DNA of 64,000 nt. Origin: Lacicoccus alkaliphilus DSM 16010 (GTDB lineage Bacteria > Bacillota > Bacilli > Staphylococcales > Salinicoccaceae). Numbering within the stretch: position 1 is the stretch's first letter; each line of letters starts with the position of its first letter. The position numbers and the translations under genes are program-made. This document shows, piece after piece, positions 29,664-39,833 of this stretch. The notes under the pieces were generated by a model. It was not told the DNA's origin. It saw only the letters and a program-made list of their open reading frames with translations, and did no database searches. The stretch is taken from assembly GCF_900142805.1 (NCBI RefSeq), contig NZ_FRCF01000002.1, positions 620,001 through 684,000 on the forward strand, written 5' to 3'.

Positions 29664-30774
29664 CCCTATCCACCGCTTCTTCCGCAGCTTCATCGATCTC
29701 ATCGGACTGATGGATCATATCGGCAAAAAGACCGTAGACGTAGTTTTCCGCATCAAACTCCTGCAGATCATCAAGCTGCTCACCAAGACCCACGAATTTC
29801 ACCGGGATGCCGAGCTCGTTTTTGATGGCGAGTACGATTCCGCCTTTTGCGGTGCCGTCAAGCTTCGTCAGGACAATCCCTGTGACATCGGTCACTTCCT
29901 GGAACGACTTCGCCTGGATCAGGGCATTCTGCCCGGTCGTCGCATCCAGTGTGAGCAGCACTTCATGCGGTGCTTCGGGCACCACCTTCTGGATCACTTT
30001 CTTCATTTTTCCGAGTTCATTCATCAGGTTGCCTTTATTCTGCAGGCGGCCGGCGGTATCACAGATCAGCACATCGGTACCGCGGTTCTTAGCTGCATTC
30101 ACAGCATCATACATGACTGCTGCAGGGTCGCTGCCCTCCCCCTGCCTGATGACGTCGGCCCCGACGCGGTCGCCCCAGATCTGGAGCTGGTTGATCGCAC
30201 CGGCACGGAAGGTGTCGCCTGCTGCAAGCATGACCGATTTACCTTCATTTTTATATTTGTGGGCCAGTTTACCGATGCTCGTCGTTTTACCGACGCCGTT
30301 GACACCGACGACCAGGATCACCGTCAGGCCATCTTCTTCGATGTGGACTTCTTCGGAAAGCTCGTCATTGCGGTTGTAGATCTCGACCATCTTCTCGACG
30401 ATCGTCTCTTTCAAATCTTCCGTTTCTGTAATGTTTTTAAGCTTTGCTTCCTGCCTCAGTTCTTCAGTCAGCTCCAAGACCGTATTGAATCCCACATCCG
30501 CCCCGATCAGGACCTCTTCAAGCGCTTCAAAAAAGTCCTCATCGACTTTCCTGTAGACTGACATCAGCTGGTTGATCTCCGTCTGGAATTTGTCCCGGCT
30601 TTTTTCAAGGCCCGCCTTGAATTTGTAGGTGATCTGCTCCTGTTCCCATTCTTCAAATTCATCGATGCTAATGAGACCGTCATCCAGGTTTTCATGCTGC
30701 TGTTCTGCCGACGGCAGGTCTTCGGTCGTCTTTTCAGGTTTGAACTTCTTCTTAAAGCGGTTAAATATACCCAT
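29656..30774 (-). CDS. ftsY: SRP receptor FtsY
   Basis: Membrane-associated GTPase that receives SRP. 372 residues: an acidic A domain (about residues 1-60, EEWEQEQ), an N domain, and a G domain with [19 protein letters not shown] and [10 protein letters not shown]. The ATG has GGGGTG seven bases upstream. It lies 26 bases after smc. Confidence 0.97.
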   Translation of the reverse strand: MGIFNRFKKKFKPEKTTEDLPSAEQQHENLDDGLISIDEFEEWEQEQITYKFKAGLEKSRDKFQTEINQLMSVYRKVDEDFFEALEEVLIGADVGFNTVLELTEELRQEAKLKNITETEDLKETIVEKMVEIYNRNDELSEEVHIEEDGLTVILVVGVNGVGKTTSIGKLAHKYKNEGKSVMLAAGDTFRAGAINQLQIWGDRVGADVIRQGEGSDPAAVMYDAVNAAKNRGTDVLICDTAGRLQNKGNLMNELGKMKKVIQKVVPEAPHEVLLTLDATTGQNALIQAKSFQEVTDVTGIVLTKLDGTAKGGIVLAIKNELGIPVKFVGLGEQLDDLQEFDAENYVYGLFADMIHQSDEIDEAAEEAVDRDD

Positions 30775-30800
30775 TTATATACACCCCAATATCATCTTAA

Positions 30801-33800
30801 TCAGACTTTCGTCTCTTCGTACTCTTTTAAATCCACGCTGATCAGCTGGCTGACGCCGCGCTCCTGCATCGTCACGCCGAATAGCCTGTCAGCCGTTTCC
30901 ATTGTACCTTTCCTATGCGTGATCACAATGAACTGCATATCCATGGAGAGCTTCTTCAAGTACTGTGCATAACGCACCACATTCGCTTCATCCAGGGCAG
31001 CTTCCACTTCATCCAGGATGATGAACGGGCTCACTCTCACCTTCAGCATGCTGAACAGCAGGCTGATTGCCGTCAGTGCCCGCTCGCCGCCTGAGAGGAG
31101 TGACAGACTCGAGAGTTTCTTGCCCGGCGGCTGGGCATAGATTTCAATTCCCGAGTTCAGATAATCATCCGGGTCGGTCAGCCTCAGCTCGGCAAGACCG
31201 CCGCCGAACATTTCCCTGAACACTTCGCCGAACTGCCCGTCCACTTCGTGAAATGCGTCCTTGAACCGGACAGTTACGGTCTCATCCATTTCCGCAATCA
31301 CTTCCAGCAGCGTTTCCCGAGCTTCCAGAAGATCCTCTTCCTGGCTTTTCAGGAAAGTGTACCGTTCATTGACAGCTGCATATTCATCGATTGAACCAAG
31401 ATTGACCGGTCCGAGCTCCTCGATGCTTTTCTTGTTCAGGTTGATCTGGAGCCTCTTATCCTCAATGTTTTCAAACTCGGTGAACCGGCCGCTTTCACGT
31501 TCATACGTCGTCTTATAGTTGTCTGCAAGGTACTCGATCTTCTGCTCCAGCCGGGTGTCCAGCTTCTCTTTCACGCCGGTGGCATGCCTCAGTGTATTCT
31601 GGACTTCTTCCGACTGCCTGTAGATTGCTTCGCGCTGCCTGCCCGCTTCCTGGTACTCGCCTTTCAGGCTGTACTGCAGGTTTGAATGTGCATCAGCTTC
31701 TTCATACAGCACCTCAAGGGCCCTTTTGAGTGACTGCCGCTCTTCAATCAGGGTGTTGACATCCAGGGTGCTCAGGTCGAGCGAGATGATCTCCTGTTCA
31801 TTTTGGATTTCATCCATCGTTGCGGTGATTGCCTCGAGCTCCCCGGACAGCCTCGAGCGCTCGCTTTTCTTATGGTTGTAGCGCTCCTCTGCCTTCGTCA
31901 ATTCATTCTGTATCGCATTGTACTCATCGGACAGCGTTTCAAGTTCGGCCTTTTTGTCTTTATCTGAAGCACTGATGAGACGTATATGTTCATCCAGCTG
32001 TTTCAATTCGGCGTCTTTCTTCCTGATCTGTTCAGTGAAATCCACATCGTCATACTCCGGTGCCCTTGCAGAAATTTCATCTTCAAGCATCCGTATGGTC
32101 TCTTTTCTTGAAGAAAGCTGGTAGGACAGCGATGCAGCAGACTGTTTAAGTGCATCATGACGTTCACTTTCCGTCCTGCCGGCCTCTTCAAGGTTTGAGA
32201 GCTCCATATCCACATCGGTGATCGCGGCACTTAAAGTCCGTACTTTCTCTTTTTGGCCGGCAATGAGCATTTCGTGCTCATTCAACTTTTTGCCGATTTC
32301 ATCAATCTCACTCTTCGTCTCAAGGACGGAACCCTTGGATTGCTTTGAACCGCCGCTCATTGCCCCGCCCGGGAAGACGGTCTCGCCGTCGAGCGTGACG
32401 ATTTTCACGCGGTGGTTCGTCTCCTTTGCGATGGTGCTCGCATCATCGATGTTTTCAACTACGACGGTCGTGCCGAGGAGGTGCCATAGGATATTCTCAT
32501 ATTCCGCATTGATATCCACTGCTTCCGCCAGCACCTGTGCCTCCACACGTGAATGTCTCACCGTGTTCAAAAGCGATTCGGAAAGGGTCCGCTTTTTTAT
32601 GACATCAAGCGGGAGGAACGTCGCAAATCCCCGTTTCAATTTCTTCAGGAACTGGATGGCTGCCCTGGCATCGGCTTCCGACTGCATCACGATATTCTGA
32701 CTTGTAGCGCCGAGAGCCGTATCGAGTGCAGTCACATATTTCGGGTCTGCCTCGATCAGTTCACCGACGGCACCTTTGATACCCTTCAGTCCCCCGTCGT
32801 TTTGAAGGACTGCACGGACACCGGGGAAGTACCCCCTGTATTCGTTCTGCATGCTTTTCAGCATATCGAGGCGGGACTTCTGCCTTTCGAAATACGTGAG
32901 GCTTTTTTCATACGTGTCATTTTCCCCGCGGTATTCCGAAGCCAGCGCACTCCTCTGCTGCTGCTTTTCCTTGAACTGTGTCCTCAATGACGTGAGCCGT
33001 GCTTCACTTTCTTCCTCTGCCTGTTCCTTCTCCTTCAATTCAGCTTCCATATCAGAAACTTCATTGGTCAGTTCCCGAAGTCTTGTCCGCTGCTGGCTGA
33101 AAAGGGAGTGCTGATCATTCAGCATCTCTGCGTTTCTTTTCCGTTCATTCTCAAGGGTCGTCTTATCGACCATGAGCGCATAGTACCGATCTTTCAAATT
33201 TTCAATTTCATCGCTGTGGTCCCTGTTCAGGTAAGCCCTTTTCTGATCGGTCTCCTTCAATGAATGCCGTAAATTGCTGATGGCCGCACCATACTCCCCG
33301 AGCCCTTCATCAATGTCCGAGATCATGGCTTCAAGTGTCTCCTTTTCGGATACTGCCTTCTCAAGACGTCCCGAAAGCTCTTCCTTCAGCTGGCCCTTGT
33401 TGGATTTCCTTTCTTCAAAAAGGGCGATCTTACCATTGAGCTGCTCGAGCTTTTTGGATGTTTCGACAATTTTCCTGTTGATCGATTTGGATGCCGCGTC
33501 TTCCTCATCACGTGCCGTGCCAAGATCCGCAAGTTTCTCATCGAGGGCGGATGTCTCGCTTTTGTACTGTTTCAGAAGTGTTTCCGACGCCGTGATCTTG
33601 GTGTTCTCTTCCTCCAGTTTTTTCAGGAGGTGGTTGATATCATATATGCTGACTTCGATATCCGCTTTTTTCATCTCATCTTTCAAAGCCAGATACTCTT
33701 CGGCGTTGGCACTTTCGATTTCCAGTTTATCGAGGCGCCCCGAAAGTTCCCCGACGATATCATTGACCCTGTTCAAATTATCCTTCGTATCTTCCAGGCG

Positions 33801-34340
33801 CTTTTCGGATTCTTTTCTGCGGAGCTTATATTTCATGACCCCCGCGACCTCTTCGATCAGCACTCTCCTCTCATCCGGGCGTGCTTTCAGGAGTGTGTCC
33901 ACTTCGCCCTGCGAAATGATGTTATAAGCATTTCTGCCGAGACCGGAATCCAGGAACAACTCCGTAATTTCTTTCAGGCGGACACGTTCATCGTTGATGA
34001 AGTACTCACTGTCGCCGTTTCTGTACAGCTTCCGCATGATATTGACCTCATCCGCCTCAACCGCGAGTCCGCGTGCACCGTTGTCGAGCGTCAGCTTCAC
34101 GGACGCGGCGTTCATCGGTTTCCTGGATTCCGTCCCGCTGAAAATGACGTCTTCCATCTTGATGCCGCGGATGGTTTTTGCGGATTGTTCACCCAGCACC
34201 CAGCGGATGGCATCGGTGATGTTGCTCTTGCCGCTGCCGTTCGGTCCGACCACGGCGGTGAGGCCGCTGTCGAACTTTATATCTGCTTTATTCGCGAATG
34301 ATTTGAATCCGTTCGCTTCGATTGATTTCAAATAAACCAT
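30801..34340 (-). CDS. smc: Chromosome condensation protein SMC
   Basis: Condenses and segregates the nucleoid together with ScpA and ScpB. 1179 residues: N-terminal Walker A GPNGSGKSN, a first coiled coil, a hinge near residues 500-650 (GGLKGIKGAVGELIEAD), a second coiled coil, and the C-terminal ABC signature LLSGGERALTAISLLF and Walker B FIILDEVEAALDEAN. The start is the ATG at 34340 after AGGAG; 16 upstream codons overlap rnc and are rejected. Confidence 0.98.
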   Translation of the reverse strand: MVYLKSIEANGFKSFANKADIKFDSGLTAVVGPNGSGKSNITDAIRWVLGEQSAKTIRGIKMEDVIFSGTESRKPMNAASVKLTLDNGARGLAVEADEVNIMRKLYRNGDSEYFINDERVRLKEITELFLDSGLGRNAYNIISQGEVDTLLKARPDERRVLIEEVAGVMKYKLRRKESEKRLEDTKDNLNRVNDIVGELSGRLDKLEIESANAEEYLALKDEMKKADIEVSIYDINHLLKKLEEENTKITASETLLKQYKSETSALDEKLADLGTARDEEDAASKSINRKIVETSKKLEQLNGKIALFEERKSNKGQLKEELSGRLEKAVSEKETLEAMISDIDEGLGEYGAAISNLRHSLKETDQKRAYLNRDHSDEIENLKDRYYALMVDKTTLENERKRNAEMLNDQHSLFSQQRTRLRELTNEVSDMEAELKEKEQAEEESEARLTSLRTQFKEKQQQRSALASEYRGENDTYEKSLTYFERQKSRLDMLKSMQNEYRGYFPGVRAVLQNDGGLKGIKGAVGELIEADPKYVTALDTALGATSQNIVMQSEADARAAIQFLKKLKRGFATFLPLDVIKKRTLSESLLNTVRHSRVEAQVLAEAVDINAEYENILWHLLGTTVVVENIDDASTIAKETNHRVKIVTLDGETVFPGGAMSGGSKQSKGSVLETKSEIDEIGKKLNEHEMLIAGQKEKVRTLSAAITDVDMELSNLEEAGRTESERHDALKQSAASLSYQLSSRKETIRMLEDEISARAPEYDDVDFTEQIRKKDAELKQLDEHIRLISASDKDKKAELETLSDEYNAIQNELTKAEERYNHKKSERSRLSGELEAITATMDEIQNEQEIISLDLSTLDVNTLIEERQSLKRALEVLYEEADAHSNLQYSLKGEYQEAGRQREAIYRQSEEVQNTLRHATGVKEKLDTRLEQKIEYLADNYKTTYERESGRFTEFENIEDKRLQINLNKKSIEELGPVNLGSIDEYAAVNERYTFLKSQEEDLLEARETLLEVIAEMDETVTVRFKDAFHEVDGQFGEVFREMFGGGLAELRLTDPDDYLNSGIEIYAQPPGKKLSSLSLLSGGERALTAISLLFSMLKVRVSPFIILDEVEAALDEANVVRYAQYLKKLSMDMQFIVITHRKGTMETADRLFGVTMQERGVSQLISVDLKEYEETKV

Positions 34341-34350
34341 TTCCTGACTC

Positions 34351-35100
34351 CTACCCGTGAATCTCAAGCAATGCATTTTCAGCAGCACGCTGTTCCGATT
34401 CTTTTTTAGACCGCCCGCTGCCTATGCCGAGCCGTTTTTGGCCGATGAAGACCCCGCTTTCGAAGTTTTTGCTGTGGCTTGGGCCCGATTCGTTCAGCAG
34501 CCTGTATTCCAGCTCTTCTTCAAACCTTTTATGTGCCTCTTCCTGTAATAATGTTTTATAATCGACCACCGCATTATAATGTGCATCCTTAATATCCACA
34601 AAGACGAATTTCTCCAAAAATTCGTTCACGGCCCCGTGGCCTTTCTGAATATAAAGTGCCCCTAAAAAGGCTTCGAATGTATCCGAAATGATTGACGGCC
34701 TGTTCCGCCCTTCCGTCTTTTCCTCGCCTTTTCCGAGTATGATCAGTTCAGGCATTTTCAATTTTACAGCGAATACCACAAGTGACGGTTCACACACTAT
34801 GTTTGCCCTGAGCTTCGTCAGATCGCCTTCCGGCAGCTTTGGAAACTTATTGTAGATGAAGTCTGACACCATCAATTCTAGTACAGCATCGCCCAAAAAT
34901 TCCAGACGCTCATTATTATAGATTTTATTGAGATGCAGGTCATTTATGAAAGAGCTGTGCATGAACGCCTGCCGGTAAATCTCATGGTCGCCCAGATCCA
35001 TTCCGATCCGTTGTTGAAATGCTTTGAACAGCTTGTCGAATGTATGGACTTTGCGTCTTGCCAATTTATCATTATCAATCTTATTTGAAACTACTTTCAT
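34351..35100 (-). CDS. rnc: Ribonuclease III
   Basis: Cuts double-stranded RNA, including rRNA precursors. 249 residues: catalytic NNERLEFLGDAVLEL and SDTFEAFLGALY, followed by a C-terminal dsRNA-binding domain (SGRSKKESEQRAAENALL). GAGGTGAG precedes the ATG. It starts the rnc-smc-ftsY-ylxM-ffh run. Confidence 0.98.
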   Translation of the reverse strand: MKVVSNKIDNDKLARRKVHTFDKLFKAFQQRIGMDLGDHEIYRQAFMHSSFINDLHLNKIYNNERLEFLGDAVLELMVSDFIYNKFPKLPEGDLTKLRANIVCEPSLVVFAVKLKMPELIILGKGEEKTEGRNRPSIISDTFEAFLGALYIQKGHGAVNEFLEKFVFVDIKDAHYNAVVDYKTLLQEEAHKRFEEELEYRLLNESGPSHSKNFESGVFIGQKRLGIGSGRSKKESEQRAAENALLEIHG

Positions 35101-35159
35101 GAGTGTCTCACCTCTATACCTTTAGTGTATCCAAAAGAGTTTGTCCGGAAAAGAAATTC

Positions 35160-35193
35160 ATAAATAAAATCCACTTGAAAAAGTGGATTTTAT
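35160..35193 (-). terminator. Hairpin after acpP
   Basis: Perfect 13-base-pair stem ATAAAATCCACTT with GAAA-type loop, 11 bases past the acpP stop. The trailing T run is short, so termination may be incomplete. Confidence 0.75.
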
Positions 35194-35203
35194 CAATCAT
35201 CAA

Positions 35204-35437
35204 TTATTTTTCTAATTTGTCGATATAGTCAAGAGCATCGCCGACTGTGACGATTTTCTCCGCCTCTTCATCTGGAATTTCCATTTCGAATTCGTCTTCA
35301 AGTTCCATTACAAGTTCTGCAATGTCCAATGAATCCGCACCAAGATCATCTTTGAAAGATGCGTCTTTAGTCACTTTATCTTCGTCAATTCCAAGTTTGT
35401 CGACGATGATGTCTTTAACTTTGTCAAAGTTTGCCAT
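35204..35437 (-). CDS. acpP: Acyl carrier protein
   Basis: 77 residues with the phosphopantetheine serine S36 in DDLGADSLD. It carries acyl chains in fatty acid synthesis and donates them to PlsX. GGAGGTGAG precedes the ATG. Last gene of fapR-plsX-fabD-fabG-acpP. Confidence 0.98.
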   Translation of the reverse strand: MANFDKVKDIIVDKLGIDEDKVTKDASFKDDLGADSLDIAELVMELEDEFEMEIPDEEAEKIVTVGDALDYIDKLEK

Positions 35438-35470
35438 ATGTCTCACCTCCCTCTAATAATATCATAGCGG

Positions 35471-36208
35471 CTATCCCATGTACATACCGCCGTTGACGTG
35501 GATAGTCTGTCCGGTGATATAGTCTGCCCTGCCGCTTGCAAGGAAGGTTACGGTATCCGCTATATCTTCGACGCTGCCGAAATGGTTCAGCGGAATCTGC
35601 CCGAGCATGCCTTCCTTGATTTCATCGGACAGCACATCAGTCATCTCGCTCTCTATGAAGCCGGGAGCGATGGCATTGACCGTGATGCCTTTCGGGGCGA
35701 GCTCGCGCGCCACGGAACGGGTCAGCCCGTCTATCCCCGCTTTTGAAGCCACATAGTTCGCCTGGCCGGCGTTGCCGAGGGAGGCGACGATGCTTGAAAT
35801 GTTGATGATTTTGCCCGACTTCTGTTTCAGCATTGGACGTGACACATTCTGGATGACGTTATACGTCCCTTTCAGGTTCACATCGATGACACGGTCGAAG
35901 TCCGCTTCCTTCATCCTCATGAGGAGACCATCCTTTGTGACGCCTGCATTGTTCACGACGAGATCGATCGAACCATGCGCATCAGTGATGTGCTTGATCA
36001 TCTTCTTGACATCATCGTAGATCTCAACGTGGCACTGATGGATTTCCGCACTGCCCCCCGCATCTTCTATTTCCGCAACGACCTGCTTCGCCTTGTCTTC
36101 GGAACCTGAATAATTCACGATCACGTGGTAGCCTTCGCTGCCGAGCGCAAGTGCGATCCCTCTGCCGATACCTCTTGAAGCACCTGTTACCAGCGCTGTT
36201 TTAGTCAT
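35471..36208 (-). CDS. fabG: 3-oxoacyl-[ACP] reductase FabG
   Basis: NADPH-dependent reductase of fatty acid elongation, SDR family. 245 residues with [12 protein letters not shown], the catalytic serine in [10 protein letters not shown] and YVASK (tyrosine and lysine). The ATG at 36208 follows AAAGGAG by seven bases and overlaps the fabD stop by eight bases. Confidence 0.97.
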   Translation of the reverse strand: MTKTALVTGASRGIGRGIALALGSEGYHVIVNYSGSEDKAKQVVAEIEDAGGSAEIHQCHVEIYDDVKKMIKHITDAHGSIDLVVNNAGVTKDGLLMRMKEADFDRVIDVNLKGTYNVIQNVSRPMLKQKSGKIINISSIVASLGNAGQANYVASKAGIDGLTRSVARELAPKGITVNAIAPGFIESEMTDVLSDEIKEGMLGQIPLNHFGSVEDIADTVTFLASGRADYITGQTIHVNGGMYMG

Positions 36209-37106
36209 ATACATGCTCCTTTACTTGTTCTAGTGTGTCCAGATTTTTAACCTTGATCGATTTGTCGATCTTGCGCACCAGTCCGCTGAGCACTTTCTTC
36301 GGCCCCGCCTCGATGCCTGAGGTGACGCCGAGGGCGGCAGCACTTTCAATGCATTCGACGAAGCGCACAGGATGCGTGATCTGCTCGACCAGCTGGCGCT
36401 TGATCGTCAGTCCGTCGGTCTCCGGCCGGGCACTCACATTTTGGATGACCGGTACCTCTGCTTCATTGAAAGTGATGTCTTCAACGAAAGTTTCGAATTC
36501 TTTCTGGGCTTCCTTCATCAGATGCGAGTGGAAGGCTCCTGAGACATTCAAAGGCATGACGCGTCTCGCACCCGCTTCTTTCGCCTTTTCACTGAAAGCA
36601 TCCACCGCTTCGGCATCCCCCGATACCACGACCTGGTCGGGCGCGTTGATGTTCGCCGGCGCGACCCTGGCCGACTCATTCGAGACTGATTCGCACAATT
36701 CAACGAGGTCAGAATGATCCATCCCGATGACCGCCGCCATCTTACCGCCTTCAGAATGGCTCATGAGCTCACCGCGCTTCTGGACGATCCGCGCGCCGTC
36801 CCCGAGTGACAGAACCCCCGCATGAACAAGCGCCGGGAGTTCGCCGAGACTGTGGCCGAGCACGTATTCACCCTTTAATCCGGCCGCCTTCGTCACCGCA
36901 AGGGAATGCGCGAATAATGCGGGCTGGGTGAATTCCGTCCGGTTCAGCCGTTCATCTTCTTCAAACATGATGGCTTTCAGGTCGAAATCCAGCTCACTGA
37001 ATATCCCATCCAGCACTTCTTTTGCAGCTTCATCATTTCCATACAAGTCTTTTGCCATCCCGCTGTACTGGGCACCCTGGCCCGGGAATAAAATGATTTC
37101 ACTCAT
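36201..37106 (-). CDS. fabD: Malonyl-CoA:ACP transacylase FabD
   Basis: Loads malonyl groups onto ACP. 301 residues; [12 protein letters not shown], the nucleophile S86 in GHSLGEL (the family more often has an aromatic residue after GHSLGE), and SGAFHSHLM with the catalytic histidine. Its ATG overlaps the plsX stop by four bases. Confidence 0.97.
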   Translation of the reverse strand: MSEIILFPGQGAQYSGMAKDLYGNDEAAKEVLDGIFSELDFDLKAIMFEEDERLNRTEFTQPALFAHSLAVTKAAGLKGEYVLGHSLGELPALVHAGVLSLGDGARIVQKRGELMSHSEGGKMAAVIGMDHSDLVELCESVSNESARVAPANINAPDQVVVSGDAEAVDAFSEKAKEAGARRVMPLNVSGAFHSHLMKEAQKEFETFVEDITFNEAEVPVIQNVSARPETDGLTIKRQLVEQITHPVRFVECIESAAALGVTSGIEAGPKKVLSGLVRKIDKSIKVKNLDTLEQVKEHVYD

Positions 37107-38083
37107 GATTGTCCACCCACTTTGGCTTTGATTTTTTCAAGTGCGCCGCTTTCCGCCATGCGCACAGCCTGCCTGACGGCATTGTGGATCGCACGGGCAT
37201 CGCTTGAACCGTGTGCCTTCAGGACATAGCCGTCGAGGCCGAGAAGCGGGGCACCGCCCACTTCCCGGTAATCGAGCAAATCTTTCACCCTGCCGAAGTC
37301 ATTTTTCAAAACGGCGGCTGCGAGTTTATTTTTGGTGTTCTTCAGGAAGATGTCCTTGATCTCGGTCATCATGGACTTCGCCGTCCCCTCGATCGTCTTC
37401 AGCACGATATTGCCGGTGAAGCCATCGGTCACTGCGATGTCGATCGTACCGGAAATGATATCCCGCGTTTCAAAGTTGCCGGTGAAGTTCAGATCACTTT
37501 CTTGCAGCAGTTCAAAGGCAGCCCTTGTGATTTCGTTGCCTTTATTGTCTTCACTGCCGATATTGACGAGGCCGACTTCCGGATTCTTCCTGCCTTCGAT
37601 CTCCTCCATATAGATGCTTGCCATTTCTGCGAACTGGTACAGATGTTTCGGCTTATTGTCGGCGTTCGCACCCATATCCAGCAGCATGATGCCCTTGCCT
37701 GATGTGTTCGGGATGAGCGAGGCGATGGCCGGGCGTTCCACGCCTTTAAGGCGGCCCACCACGAAGAGTCCCGCACTCATGATCGCACCTGTGTTGCCTG
37801 CGGATACACATGCATCCGCTTCGCCGTCTTTCACAGCTTTCGCCGCCCTGACGAGTGAGCTGTCCTTCTTTTTCCTGACCGCCCTGACCGGGTCATCTTC
37901 AGATTCGACTTTTTCCGTCACTTCGATGAATTCGATCTGCGGGTGATCTCCGTTGTAGCTCCCCTCCAGACCGTAGGCGAGGATTTCAAGCGTACCGTCG
38001 TCTTTCACGGCTTCCATGATGCCTTTTGTGACTGCTTCCGGTGCATTGTCGCCACCCATTAAATCCACAGCAATTTTAACCAA
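37103..38083 (-). CDS. plsX: Phosphate acyltransferase PlsX
   Basis: Makes acyl-phosphate from acyl-ACP, the first step of phospholipid synthesis in Gram-positives. 326 residues with VKIAVDLMGGDNAPEAV at the N-terminus and the central SLIPNTSGKGIMLLDMGAN region. TTG at 38083 is chosen because GAGGGTG lies six bases upstream and the product then begins like staphylococcal PlsX (MVK...); an ATG two codons upstream abuts the ribosome binding site. Overlaps fapR by eight bases. Confidence 0.96.
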   Translation of the reverse strand: MVKIAVDLMGGDNAPEAVTKGIMEAVKDDGTLEILAYGLEGSYNGDHPQIEFIEVTEKVESEDDPVRAVRKKKDSSLVRAAKAVKDGEADACVSAGNTGAIMSAGLFVVGRLKGVERPAIASLIPNTSGKGIMLLDMGANADNKPKHLYQFAEMASIYMEEIEGRKNPEVGLVNIGSEDNKGNEITRAAFELLQESDLNFTGNFETRDIISGTIDIAVTDGFTGNIVLKTIEGTAKSMMTEIKDIFLKNTKNKLAAAVLKNDFGRVKDLLDYREVGGAPLLGLDGYVLKAHGSSDARAIHNAVRQAVRMAESGALEKIKAKVGGQS

Positions 38084-38648
38084 TCTCATCACCCTCATTT
38101 GAATAATACATGACAAACCGTCCTTTGAAGATCAGCCTGCCGTCCACCTTCGATTCCACTGTGATGGCTGCCTTATTGTTGTCCATTTCATTGACCACAG
38201 CTTTTGATATCACTTTATCATGCAGTTTTGCCTGCCTTATGAATTCAATTTCCGCACTTTTTGTCAGTGCAAGCGGTCTGTTGATCACTGCCACACACAG
38301 CGAGTTCGCCTGCGCAAATAAAAAATGCCCTCTTGCGATTTCATTGCGCTCAAATACATGACCTTCTTCGATGATGAAAAGGCTGAGCGCCTGGGCATTC
38401 AAATCTATATCTATGATTTCACCGATGACTTCCTGGAGGGACAGGCTTTTGATCTTGTCCACTTCCTCCGTTGCCACATTCTTGATGCGCTCCCTGAGTT
38501 CAGGGATGCTGAGCTCCAGCCGGTCCAGCCGGATGGTCTGGATGCTGACTTTGAAAATATCGGCAAGTTTTTCATCGGTGAGGAACGGATCTTCATTGAT
38601 CCTTGTGAGCAGTATTTCCTGACGTTCGTGCTTCTTATATTTTGTCAT
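38076..38648 (-). CDS. fapR: Malonyl-CoA-sensing repressor FapR
   Basis: Represses fatty acid and phospholipid genes until malonyl-CoA binds. 190 residues: an N-terminal DeoR-like helix-turn-helix (LTDEKLADIFKVSIQTIRLD) and a C-terminal hot-dog effector domain (RGHFLFAQANSLCVAVINRP region). It heads the operon and has its own operator upstream, so it is autoregulated. Confidence 0.97.
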   Translation of the reverse strand: MTKYKKHERQEILLTRINEDPFLTDEKLADIFKVSIQTIRLDRLELSIPELRERIKNVATEEVDKIKSLSLQEVIGEIIDIDLNAQALSLFIIEEGHVFERNEIARGHFLFAQANSLCVAVINRPLALTKSAEIEFIRQAKLHDKVISKAVVNEMDNNKAAITVESKVDGRLIFKGRFVMYYSNEGDEIG

Positions 38649-38661
38649 TTTAATACCTCAT

Positions 38662-38678
38662 TTAGTAGTTGGTACTAA
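38662..38678 (-). promoter_or_regulatory. FapR operator
   Basis: Minus-strand TTAGTACCAACTACTAA, a 17-base dyad matching the known FapR site TTAGTACC-N-TACTAA type. It overlaps the predicted transcription start of the fapR operon. Confidence 0.85.
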
Positions 38679-38682
38679 AATC

Positions 38683-38711
38683 AGTATATATAAGTGCCTG
38701 CATGATTTCAA
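38683..38711 (-). promoter_or_regulatory. Promoter of fapR-plsX-fabD-fabG-acpP
   Basis: Minus-strand TTGAAA (38711-38706), 17 bases, TATACT (38688-38683), directly followed by the FapR operator. Confidence 0.8.
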
Positions 38712-38763
38712 ATGATTTTATGCAATTCATCATCCAAATTTTCATATGCGGTCAGGCAGACAT

Positions 38764-38799
38764 AAAAAGCGCACTTTCATAATTGAAAATGCGCTTTTT
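38764..38799 (-). terminator. Intrinsic terminator after lplA
   Basis: Minus-strand AAAAAGCGCA(T)TTTCA arm and complement, ending in a T run; separates the accessory block from fapR. Confidence 0.88.
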
Positions 38800-38805
38800 G
38801 AGTCA

Positions 38806-39828
38806 TCAACTGATGATCAGGTCGACAAGCTCCTTTGCTTCAAGCCTGCCGAAATAGTGATTCAGGTCGACTGACTTCAGTGTCTGTTCCAGCTCACCCC
38901 GCTCGGCTCGCGTGCCGATCAGTACCGCTTCCACATCTTTGATGTCGCCTTTGCCGAAGAAGTCGCCGTGGATCGAGCAGCTGGCGATCCTTCCGGCCTC
39001 TATCTCCAAAGATATTTCGACTGTACCGGCATTGAGCCGTGCATCCCGGTTATATGAGTGACGCGGCGATTTGCCGTAGTTCCAGTCCCAGTTCTTATAC
39101 TTCTCTTCAGCGAGCAGATCGATCGCCTGCCAGTCTTCATCCGTCAGTTCATACCGTTTTGCTTCACTGACGTCATCGATCTGGAGGAATTGCTGTATGA
39201 TGAGGTCTTTGAACTCCGATGTCGTGACATCTTTATATTCAGGCGCCAGATGCTTCCTCAGTGACGTCACGCGTGACCTGATGGACTTGATGCCTTTGGA
39301 GTCGATTTTTTTACGGTTGGGGTTCAGCGCCCTGACCATCGCCTCGGGATTGATGTCGAGGAGGAGTGAAAACCCGCCGTAAACCCGCCCGTGGGAGAGG
39401 GTCATCGCGGCACCGGATACCTTTTTCCCGTCGATGACCAGGTCGTTCCTGCCGCTCTGCTCGACATTGTCCACTCCCAGGTTTTTGAGTGCCTTGATGA
39501 CCGGCTCGTACATTTTCTTGTAATCACCGTACACGCCGCTGTCTTCAGGGACGAGGAAGCAGACGTTCACCGCCCCGTCATCGACGAGTATCGCACCACC
39601 GCCGGTCTCTCTCCGCACCAGAGCGATGCCGTTCTCATCAAGATAGTCCTGATTGACTTCGGATGCCGCATTCTGGAACCGTCCAATCTCTATCTTGGGA
39701 TCGCAATAGTACGGAAAAAGGATGCCTTCATCCAAAAATACATTTTGCTGCACATGCACCTGCACCGCGGGTGCATAGGCCCCGTCCGTGATGTATTCAC
39801 CGTTTCTGTATGGTTCGATCAGATACAT
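38806..39828 (-). CDS. lplA: Lipoate-protein ligase LplA2-type, partner of GcvH-L
   Basis: Adenylates lipoate and transfers it to a lysine of a carrier domain. 340 residues; RRETGGGAILVDDGAVN (72-88) is the lipoate-AMP binding motif and the catalytic lysine is expected at K136 in DGKKVSG, with a C-terminal accessory domain from about residue 250. Family knowledge: in staphylococci and streptococci the LplA2 type is encoded with SirTM, macrodomain and GcvH-L and lipoylates GcvH-L. It lies five bases after the sirtuin gene. A housekeeping LplA elsewhere in the genome is likely but cannot be seen. Confidence 0.93.
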   Translation of the reverse strand: MYLIEPYRNGEYITDGAYAPAVQVHVQQNVFLDEGILFPYYCDPKIEIGRFQNAASEVNQDYLDENGIALVRRETGGGAILVDDGAVNVCFLVPEDSGVYGDYKKMYEPVIKALKNLGVDNVEQSGRNDLVIDGKKVSGAAMTLSHGRVYGGFSLLLDINPEAMVRALNPNRKKIDSKGIKSIRSRVTSLRKHLAPEYKDVTTSEFKDLIIQQFLQIDDVSEAKRYELTDEDWQAIDLLAEEKYKNWDWNYGKSPRHSYNRDARLNAGTVEISLEIEAGRIASCSIHGDFFGKGDIKDVEAVLIGTRAERGELEQTLKSVDLNHYFGRLEAKELVDLIIS

Positions 39829-39833
39829 TCAAA

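Noticed and set aside
29629-30561. Plus-strand 310-codon open frame
   Set aside because: Antisense shadow of ftsY; long opposite frames are common in this codon-biased DNA.
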